The notes beneath the pieces are model-generated. The model saw only the letters and a program-made list of their open reading frames with translations, searched no databases and was not told the origin of the DNA. A DNA stretch of 64,000 nucleotides from Bog-257 sp963834135. Lineage in GTDB: Bacteria; Acidobacteriota; Terriglobia; Terriglobales; Acidobacteriaceae. The stretch is from positions 372,001 through 436,000 of the forward strand of contig CAWIAN010000007.1 of NCBI GenBank assembly GCA_963834135.1, read 5' to 3'. The position numbers and the translations under genes were made by a program. How positions within the stretch are numbered: position 1 is the first letter of the stretch; every line of letters begins with the position of its first letter. Below, piece by piece: positions 58,234 to 64,000 of the stretch.

Positions 58234-60426
58234 TCATTTCTGCCGCTTCGCAGCGCGTGCCAAGAATACTTCCTGGCTGTTGAAGGCGTTCTTCTTGTCG
58301 TAATTAGCGTCGCGTACGTATTTGCCATCGGAAGTCATGTGCCGCGCCTTTGCCTGTTCCTTCAAGTTTGTGCCCAGGATTTCATCGTGCACAAACCGGA
58401 TCAGGTTCTTGTCCTGCACCGGAAAATCAACCTCCACGCGGCGATTCAGATTGCGGGGCATCAGGTCGGCGCTGCCCAGGTACACTTCTTCATCTCCTCC
58501 ATTGTGGTAGTAGAAGATGCGGCTGTGCTCCAGGAATCGCCCGACGATGCTGGTCACCGTGATGTTTTCGCTGATGCCGGCAATTCCCGGAATCAGGCAG
58601 CAAATGCCGCGCACCAGCAGCTGCACCTTTACTCCAGCCTGGGATGCCTCGTAGAGCAGCTCGATCATCTTCTTGTCGACCAGCGCATTCATCTTGAAGA
58701 TCAGATGGCCGCCGCGCCCGTTCTTCTGATGTTCGATCTCGCGCCGAATCAGACGTTCGATTCCGGCGCGCAGGGTTACCGGTGACACCAGCAGCTTGCG
58801 ATACGAGGTCTTGGCCGAATATCCGGTGAGAAAGTTGAACAGGTCGGTGCAATCCGCGCCGATCTGCGGATCACAGGTCATCATGCCGATGTCGGTATAA
58901 AGCTGCGCGGTCACGCTGTTGTAGTTTCCCGTCGAAAGATGCGCGTAGCGGCGAATCACGTCGCCTTCCTTACGCACGATGAGCAGCGCTTTGGCGTGGA
59001 CCTTCAGTCCCATCAGGCCGTACACCACGTGAACACCGTACTCTTCCAACTTGCGCGCCCATCCGATGTTGCTCTCTTCGTCGAAGCGCGCCTTCAGTTC
59101 GAGCAGCACCGCGACTTGCTTGCCGTTTTCTGCCGCCTCCACCAGTGCGTCCACCACGGGAGCGTTGCGGCCCACGCGATAGAGGGTAGTCTTGATAGCC
59201 AGAACGTTCGGATCGCGCGCCGCCTTCTGCAGCAGCCCAACCACGGGCTGGAACGAATCGAACGGATGATGCAGCAGCACGTCGCCATGCTGGATTGCGG
59301 TGAAGATGTCTTCTTCCTCACCGTCTTTCATCAACGCAGCGGGGATTGCCGGAACAAACGCCGGGAACTTCAGGTCGGGACGATCAAGCTTGGTAAGCGT
59401 CCGCACCCGCACCAGCGAAAGCGGGCCTCCCACAATGCGGTACACGTCCTCGCGCTCCAGTTCCAGGTTCTTGATCAGGATGTCCAGGATCTCCGCCGGC
59501 ATTCCTTCATCAACTTCAACCCGTACCACATCCGCGAAGCGCCGCTGCCACACGCCTTCCTCAACCGACTCCAGCAGGTCGCCCGCTTCCAGGTCCTGAA
59601 TTTCGCTATCTGCATCGCGCGTGACATGGAACGGGTGCGCTTCCAGGATCGTCATTCCAGGAAACAGGTCGCCAAGGTTGGCGATCACCAGCTGTTCCAG
59701 CCAGACGAACGACTGCTCTTTGATCACGTTCTTAGAGCGGCTCTTCGGTTTGGCTGTCCCACTCAGTGGGACTAGCTGCGGCAGCGTATCGGGAATCTTC
59801 ACGCGCGCAAAATGCTCTTCGGCCTCGCCGCCACGCAACATGACAGCCAGATTGAGGCTCAAATTGGAGATGTGCGGAAAGGGTCGTCCGGGATCGAAGG
59901 CCAGCGGCGTGAGCGTAGGGAAGACGTTCTCCTGAAAGTAGGAGTTCGCCGTCGCCCGCTGCTCGTCCGAAAGATCCGAGTAGTTCAGGATGTGAATTCC
60001 CGCCTCATCCAGAGCGGGCACCAGTTCCTTTGTCCAGCAGTCATGGGCGCTGCGAAACAGGCGGATCACCGAGGCGCGAATCGCGCGTAATTGTTCCGCG
60101 GGAGTCATGCCGTCGGGCGCGGTTTCCACTACTCCCTTTTCACTCTGCCGCATCAGGCCGGCGACGCGCACCATGAAAAATTCGTCGATATTTGAGCCCA
60201 CAAACGACAGAAACATCAGCCGTTCCAGCACGGGGTTCCGGCTGTCCTGCGCTTCCTCAAGCACACGCCGCTGAAAATCGAGCAGGCTGAGTTCCCGGTT
60301 GATGTAAAGCGAGGGATCGTCCAGTTCACGCACGGGTGCGGTGCCATTGCGGCGTTCGGAAATGGAAGCGGTGCGGGCCGGCGTGCGTTTCCGCCGGGCG
60401 GGTGCGGATTTCGCTGGTGTGCTCAT
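58234..60426 (-). CDS. ppk1: Polyphosphate kinase 1
   Basis: A 730-residue enzyme that makes polyphosphate from ATP reversibly. N-, head and two C-terminal domains are recognisable: YINRELSLLDFQRRVLEEA near the start, SFVGSNIDEFFMVRVAGL, the first catalytic histidine in RRYAHLSTGNYN, and the second in RIFYYHNGGDEEVYLGSADLMPRNLNRRVE. A lysine/arginine- and alanine-rich N-terminal extension (about 35 residues) is unlike E. coli. The ATG at 60426 is chosen; GTG at 60441 is also possible. It stands alone; no exopolyphosphatase gene (ppx) lies in the window. Confidence 0.96.
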   Translation of the reverse strand: MSTPAKSAPARRKRTPARTASISERRNGTAPVRELDDPSLYINRELSLLDFQRRVLEEAQDSRNPVLERLMFLSFVGSNIDEFFMVRVAGLMRQSEKGVVETAPDGMTPAEQLRAIRASVIRLFRSAHDCWTKELVPALDEAGIHILNYSDLSDEQRATANSYFQENVFPTLTPLAFDPGRPFPHISNLSLNLAVMLRGGEAEEHFARVKIPDTLPQLVPLSGTAKPKSRSKNVIKEQSFVWLEQLVIANLGDLFPGMTILEAHPFHVTRDADSEIQDLEAGDLLESVEEGVWQRRFADVVRVEVDEGMPAEILDILIKNLELEREDVYRIVGGPLSLVRVRTLTKLDRPDLKFPAFVPAIPAALMKDGEEEDIFTAIQHGDVLLHHPFDSFQPVVGLLQKAARDPNVLAIKTTLYRVGRNAPVVDALVEAAENGKQVAVLLELKARFDEESNIGWARKLEEYGVHVVYGLMGLKVHAKALLIVRKEGDVIRRYAHLSTGNYNSVTAQLYTDIGMMTCDPQIGADCTDLFNFLTGYSAKTSYRKLLVSPVTLRAGIERLIRREIEHQKNGRGGHLIFKMNALVDKKMIELLYEASQAGVKVQLLVRGICCLIPGIAGISENITVTSIVGRFLEHSRIFYYHNGGDEEVYLGSADLMPRNLNRRVEVDFPVQDKNLIRFVHDEILGTNLKEQAKARHMTSDGKYVRDANYDKKNAFNSQEVFLARAAKRQK

Positions 60427-60616
60427 AGAATGTTTAACCACGGAAATAGACGACCATTTTAATGCCGTTGGGTTCGTTTGAATATCGGGGACGAGCGCTG
60501 GACATCAACATTCTCGCACTGTTTAACGAATATTCATAATGTGAACCAGAGCAGCTCCGGGCGTAGGGTCGCGCCCGCGCCCGTACGCTCAAAGCGAAAG
60601 TACTACGTTGTGGGAC

Positions 60617-61201
60617 ATGCTGAATGTGCCCAGGGGGCGGGAGTACTACGAATTCCGTAGCGACAAAAGCAGCGTTGTCGTATGTTTGCCAGTAGTCATG
60701 CCGGCCACCGGAGCTAGCGATGCCTCGATCACCGTCAACCAGGACGGCATTGGGTCCTTCTTTTCGGCGCTCATCAATCCGCAGCACTACGAGATTTTCA
60801 TAGACAATCAAAAGGCTGGCGAGCTTACGGGATACCGGACGCGCAGCGCTGCTCGACTTCCGCCCGGACGCCATTCCATCTACGTGAGAGTCTATGCTCG
60901 CGACAGCGCCAGTATCAGTCGCGTCTATGGTTATAGCCAGACGCTCGACCTGGAGCTGTCCCCCGGTGAGAGTAAAAGTTTGTCGTGTGGATTGCTGCCC
61001 GGACCTCCCCTGCGCAAGTGGCTGATCTTCGGTGGGCTGCTTCTCACCATCTTGCTCGCCTCCGCGCCCATGCCCAATGGGCTGCTGACTCCGCGAGCTC
61101 GTTACGCGCTGGTCATGGCGTTCGCGCTGTTAACCATTGCGTTCAGTTGGTACGGGTACTCATCTAAGCCCGGGGCCAATATCTATCTGAAGGAAAGCTG
61201 A
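60617..61201 (+). CDS. Membrane-anchored protein of unknown function
   Basis: A 194-residue protein. The N-terminal 120 residues are hydrophilic and beta-rich (EIFIDNQKAGELTGYRTRSA, LPPGRHSIYVRVYARDSA), with a likely PEGA-like turn (GYRTRSAARLPPGRHSIYV) that resembles surface-domain repeats. Two C-terminal helices (LIFGGLLLTILLASAPM and YALVMAFALLTIAFSW) follow. The ATG at 60617 is chosen; a TTG nine bases upstream is an alternative. Codon use resembles its neighbours. It is divergent from ppk1. The family is not recognised with confidence. Confidence 0.6.
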   Translation: MLNVPRGREYYEFRSDKSSVVVCLPVVMPATGASDASITVNQDGIGSFFSALINPQHYEIFIDNQKAGELTGYRTRSAARLPPGRHSIYVRVYARDSASISRVYGYSQTLDLELSPGESKSLSCGLLPGPPLRKWLIFGGLLLTILLASAPMPNGLLTPRARYALVMAFALLTIAFSWYGYSSKPGANIYLKES

Positions 61202-61363
61202 ACGACAGACGCATGAAACGCGACGCAAGGTCACGCGCTCGGGCGACGCACGCGCACGCGGCTCACGAAGCTAAACAGCTGTCGACGGGCGCCGAGGAGG
61301 AGCTGCGACTCAGGTTGCAAAGCTGGAACCGCTACACTAATCTGTGAAGACACCCTGTCCTAA

Positions 61364-61450
61364 GCCGGGATGGCGGAACTGGCAGACGCAGCGGACTCAA
61401 AATCCGCCGACCTTCGGGTCATGGGGGTTCGACCCCCCCTCCCGGCACCA
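61364..61450 (+). tRNA. tRNA-Leu (anticodon CAA)
   Basis: An 87-base class II tRNA with CCA encoded. The acceptor GCCGGGA pairs with TCCCGGC. The anticodon loop CTCAAAA is closed by GCGGA/TCCGC, giving anticodon CAA (reads UUG). A long variable arm (ACCTTCGGGT) and the T-arm GGGGGTTCGACCCCC complete the fold. A possible -10 (TACACT, 61333-61338) lies upstream. Confidence 0.97.
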
Positions 61451-61550
61451 AACCCTAAACTCACCTGCGGTTATGTCCCCAGATAGGTCGCCTTTTCGTG
61501 CGGGCTAGAGCTTTAAGAGGCGCTACATCTGGAAGGCTTTCGCTTGCCGT

Positions 61551-61721
61551 CTATGCGTTGTTCTGGTTGGCAACGATGACCTCGGGGCGCTCAGAACGAT
61601 CAAGTGCGGTTTGATATGCCTGAAGGAATATTTGTTTTTGATGTTCCCAGTTCAAGCCGTTCGCGACGCGGTTTCTGCCGATGATGGGGCGAAGCTTCCG
61701 GGAACGGCGTGATATGGGAGA
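61551..61721 (-). pseudogene. C-terminal gene fragment downstream of tRNA-Leu
   Basis: On the minus strand a frame of 56 codons ends at TAG (61551). It reads RNRVANGLNWEHQKQIFLQA and then YQTALDRSERPEVIVANQNN, which has natural protein composition and resembles the C-terminus of a glycosyltransferase-like protein. The frame is closed by a stop at 61722-61724 and there is no start codon or ribosome-binding site, so the front part is lost. It lies in a 300-base gap beside the tRNA gene. No protein was identified by name; the assignment is weak. Confidence 0.35.
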
Positions 61722-61748
61722 TTACACGCTAGCGAAAATTCGTTGCTC

Positions 61749-62093
61749 TTAGAAACGGATATTGTTTTCTCCGACGATCGCCAGCACCGAGATCAGATGA
61801 GTGACGCCGAGCAGGTTGCGGACCGACTTACCGATATTCATCAGTTCCAGGGCGCAGCCGGCCGACTTGGCGGAAACATACAAGCGCACGACGGTTCCCA
61901 GACCCATGCTGTCCATGTGCGTGCAATCTTTCAGGTCAAGCACGATGCGTTTGCACTCAGGGATCAGTTGCCGGACTTCGGTACTGAGAAGATCGCTGAC
62001 GCCGGAGACCAGCTTGCCACTGCAGCGCACGATCGCGGTATCGCCGTTGCGCTCGACAGAGAGCATGAGGACGCTCGCGGTTTTGGGAAGCAT
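61749..62093 (-). CDS. STAS-domain anti-sigma factor antagonist
   Basis: A 114-residue single STAS domain protein of the SpoIIAA/RsbV type. It has SVERNGDTAIVRCSGKLVSG as the first strands, CKRIVLDLKDCTHMDSMGLG with the phosphorylatable serine S62 and a C-terminal helix. It would bind an anti-sigma/kinase protein and release a sigma factor. No such partner is near. The ATG has GAGG five bases upstream. It stands between the gene fragment after tRNA-Leu and the repeat at 62129. Confidence 0.92.
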   Translation of the reverse strand: MLPKTASVLMLSVERNGDTAIVRCSGKLVSGVSDLLSTEVRQLIPECKRIVLDLKDCTHMDSMGLGTVVRLYVSAKSAGCALELMNIGKSVRNLLGVTHLISVLAIVGENNIRF

Positions 62094-62128
62094 CGGAACC
62101 TCGATTCAGCTTGACCTGCCGTCGGCTG

Positions 62129-62271
62129 AACAGGCTACTGAAAAACTCAGACTGGACGGCTCGTCGGACTGAAGTTCGCCTCGCCGAAGTCAAAACAAAA
62201 GTCTTATCGGCACGGCCGAAGCCGTGCCCTGACACAAAGCTCAGGTTACGAGAGTTTTCAGCAGCTTGTGA
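62129..62271. repeat. MITE-like element with 20-base inverted ends
   Basis: The left end AACAGGCTACTGAAAAACTC (62129-62148) and right end GAGTTTTCAGCAGCTTGTGA (62252-62271) are imperfect inverted copies (about 16 of 20). In between lie further dyads (GCACGGC/GCCGTGC). At 143 bases with no open frame it looks like a non-autonomous mobile element. Relatives are at 32777-32890 and 23807-23905. Confidence 0.65.
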
Positions 62272-62436
62272 AGCCGACTCCGATCATCTTTGCATCGCCA
62301 CCCAGGGCTTGCGCCCCGGCTCAATTCATGGCCGCGGCATTCGCGGCTGGAACCTCACACATTGTTGCGTCGCGCTGCATTTGCATTCGAAATTTCAGTG
62401 TCTGGAGCCGTGCCGTTCAACGCTCGCGACGCATCT

Positions 62437-63288
62437 TCAGAAGCTTATCTTCGGCTCCCAGGCTTCGGCGAAGTCTGCCCGAGTGAAGCCTGGTGGAATT
62501 TGTTTATCGGTGGCATAGCGATACAGCGCGGCAACGAAGATACCGCGCGCGGCCGACATGACCACCCCCAGAGCCAGCCAGTAGATCAGCGCGATGGCCA
62601 AGCCGACAAACAATCCCGTCTGTCCGAAACGGTGGAAGCCCATCGCCGGCGGCAGCACGCCAATCAGCGCGAACAAGAAACTGATCATCCCAAAGCTGAA
62701 GCCGCCGGTCACTTCCTCGCCCCAGGTTTCCTTGAAGATATGTGCCGATTTGTAGACAGCCTGCATGGGGCCAATATCCTGGGCGGCAAGCACCGGCGCA
62801 ATGAAGAAGGTGGCCATTGCCCACATCAGGCCGACACCGCGCAGGAACATGCGGCCGAAGGAGCCCAGTTTGCGCTCCAGAATCTGCATAAGAATGCCGA
62901 GCGTTGCCGACACCAGCGCCCATTGCAGGATGCTCCACTTGCGCTCCCAGGCGAGTTGCAAGCCGTCGTTCAATGTGGCGTTGCCGCCGCTCAACCGATT
63001 GGAGGCGATGCTAACCAATGCCACGTTGAAGTAAATTGTCAGGCAGTAGGTGACAACGTAGAACAGGAAAGTAACAGGTAGCATCTGCTGCTGCAGAAGT
63101 TTCTGCGAGGCAGGATCTTGCGGCAATGGTCCAGGTACCAACAGCAGAAATGCGACACCGTAGATCGTGATCGTAGCCATCAGGCAGAAGCTCGCCGACA
63201 GCACCGGCAGCCACATCAGCTCCTTGTCGGATTTCAAGATCACGAAGCTTTGTTTCAGAAGCTCCCAGGTGCGAGAAATCGTTCCCAC
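62437..63288 (-). CDS. DUF6159-like multi-helix membrane protein
   Basis: A 283-residue membrane protein with six or seven predicted helices. It starts MGTISRTWELLKQSFVILKSDKELMWLPVLSA, a family-typical beginning, and includes WALVSATLGILMQILERKLG, MWAMATFFIAPVLAAQDIGP and a C-terminal stretch ending AALYRYATDKQIPPGFTRADF. It matches DUF6159, of unknown function. The GTG at 63288 is the start, with AGGG five to six bases upstream. It is divergent from the gene at the right edge. Confidence 0.88.
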   Translation of the reverse strand: MGTISRTWELLKQSFVILKSDKELMWLPVLSASFCLMATITIYGVAFLLLVPGPLPQDPASQKLLQQQMLPVTFLFYVVTYCLTIYFNVALVSIASNRLSGGNATLNDGLQLAWERKWSILQWALVSATLGILMQILERKLGSFGRMFLRGVGLMWAMATFFIAPVLAAQDIGPMQAVYKSAHIFKETWGEEVTGGFSFGMISFLFALIGVLPPAMGFHRFGQTGLFVGLAIALIYWLALGVVMSAARGIFVAALYRYATDKQIPPGFTRADFAEAWEPKISF

Positions 63289-63654
63289 GGGATCCCTCTC
63301 AATCCGCGGAACGCGACTTGCGCTGGAAAGACTTCTCTAGGCTGCGCACGGCCATGCGTCCCGCCATCACTGCTTTTGGACAAGATTACGCTATTCGTCT
63401 CCGCTCCGAAAGATGACTGGTTAAGCACGGCACGATCATGGCGACCGGGTGGGCATCCGATCACAGATCACCATAGGAGTGGATGTTGGTGACCAGACGA
63501 AGCGGCTTGCCAGCGGCCTTCGCTTGACTTTCTCCTCAGGCAGGATTATCTAAAGCTGTAGACCATTAAGGGTGAAGGAGTTCACCCCAACCGCTGTCCT
63601 TCTGATCTACGGGACAGATGATGACTCCTGACAAGCGAAACTTGTCGCGGAGTC
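63289..63654. promoter_or_regulatory. Divergent intergenic gap before the right-edge gene
   Basis: About 366 bases without a supported gene. A possible promoter for the right-edge gene is TTGACT (63524-63529) with TATCTA (63547-63552) after a 17-base spacer; its -10 is poor. A dyad AGGGTGAAGGAGTTCACCC lies near 63569. Confidence 0.3.
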
Positions 63655-64000
63655 ATGTCTTCCGGCAAGTTTCCATCCCACCCAGGTGAGCCATTCCGTC
63701 AGCGAGCGGACGCCGATGCCTGGTCACGAGGAGCAGCAGACTTGCCCGACCACTCGATATCGTTGAATCCCAGCCAGCGGCAGCGTCTGTTCATCACCTG
63801 CAAGCACATCGACAAGCTGCTGGAGGATATTGAGGCAACACTTAACGCTTCGACCTCAAAGAGCGTCTTCCCCAGTTACACGGCCGATCTCGGTCCTGAT
63901 GAACGCAAAGCAATCGAAGGCTACGTGGCGAGCATTCGCAGCCAGCTTCTCGATGTGCTGGCCAGCCAGTCGCTGGCGCCGGAAGAGCCGCGCATCTCCG
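63655..64000 (+). CDS. Hypothetical helical protein (3' end outside window)
   Basis: 115 codons visible, then the window ends. The start ATG follows GGAG closely (two bases), which is short. The N-terminal 40 residues are hydrophilic, and the rest is predicted helical: LNPSQRQRLFITCKHIDKLL, then EDIEATLNASTSKSVFPSYT and GYVASIRSQLLDVLASQSLAP. Acidobacterial proteins with this LNPSQRxRL-type helix and IDKLLxDIE pattern occur without assigned function, to my memory. No stop codon is seen. Upstream frames are closed by a stop at 63622, which supports this start. Confidence 0.72.
   Translation, partial: MSSGKFPSHPGEPFRQRADADAWSRGAADLPDHSISLNPSQRQRLFITCKHIDKLLEDIEATLNASTSKSVFPSYTADLGPDERKAIEGYVASIRSQLLDVLASQSLAPEEPRIS

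Noticed and set aside
60434..60874. 146-residue minus-strand frame between ppk1 and the next gene
   Set aside because: Overlaps the start of the plus-strand membrane protein gene and has no motif or ribosome-binding site.
1..64000. CRISPR array, IS transposase, prophage, rRNA operon
   Set aside because: No regularly spaced direct repeats with unique spacers, no transposase or integrase frame, no phage structural genes and no rRNA sequence were seen.

Overview
The window is about 60% GC. It carries several gene families that are largely confined to, or typical of, Acidobacteriota: a long FtsX/MacB-type orphan permease, VWFA-related acidobacterial proteins, a GloVer tandem-repeat protein, a frameshifted carboxypeptidase-regulatory-like secreted protein, a PEP-CTERM protein, and dispersed palindromic intergenic repeats. 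Together with an outer-membrane LPS-transport locus (lptC/lptA fusion, lptB), this points to a diderm acidobacterium, probably class Terriglobia (Koribacter-like). The lineage is an inference from gene content. No phage, IS transposase, CRISPR array or rRNA was seen. The DNA reads as ordinary chromosome with small repeat-rich gaps.

Layout. 1-1670: secreted M28 peptidase, cut by the left edge. 1972-10782: core cluster with an MsbA-like exporter, yicC, gmk, rpoZ, coaBC, a family-4 uracil-DNA glycosylase and priA. 10873-14527 (minus): a DinB protein, a cysteine-rich small protein, and an operon of enoyl-CoA hydratase/isomerase, Hpt and a NarL-type regulator. 14753-17099: PPOX-type flavoprotein, FmdB-like zinc ribbon, citrate synthase. 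17244-25302: orphan permease, tyrS, manganese catalase, BASS-like transporter and two small exported proteins. 25501-31360: class V aminotransferase fold, GloVer protein, CreD, Asp-box lipoprotein. 31366-35477 (minus): ECF42-like sigma factor with SRPBCC and DGPF partners, and a sugar-dehydrogenase-like lipoprotein. 35920-37389: gatB. 37800-46451: PEP-CTERM protein, RDD protein, then lptCA-lptB-rpoN-hpf and a single-ring Clp ATPase. 46546-50734: divergent VWFA pair, DUF4242 protein, rsmE. 50904-54166 (minus): hrcA-grpE-dnaJ behind a consensus promoter and a CIRCE operator. 54280-64000: membrane protein, two secreted beta-sandwich proteins (one frameshifted), ppk1, tRNA-Leu(CAA), a STAS protein, a DUF6159-like protein and a gene cut by the right edge.

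How the parts work together. yicC-gmk-rpoZ-coaBC-priA is a classic housekeeping neighbourhood (nucleotides, RNA polymerase omega, CoA, replication restart). lptCA-lptB-rpoN-hpf matches the gene order of Proteobacteria. hrcA-grpE-dnaJ is a self-regulated heat-shock operon that lacks dnaK locally. ECF42/DGPF/SRPBCC looks like one regulatory unit.

The most interesting non-gene signals are: five genes (tyrS, the class V enzyme, gatB, the RDD gene and lptCA) whose -10 box sits 6-9 bases before the ATG with no ribosome-binding site, suggesting leaderless mRNAs; a clean +1 frameshift at a UGA codon; two small MITE-like elements with inverted ends; three copies of a TGTCATCCTGAGCG-type repeat; and operator-like palindromes before gltA and the RDD gene.
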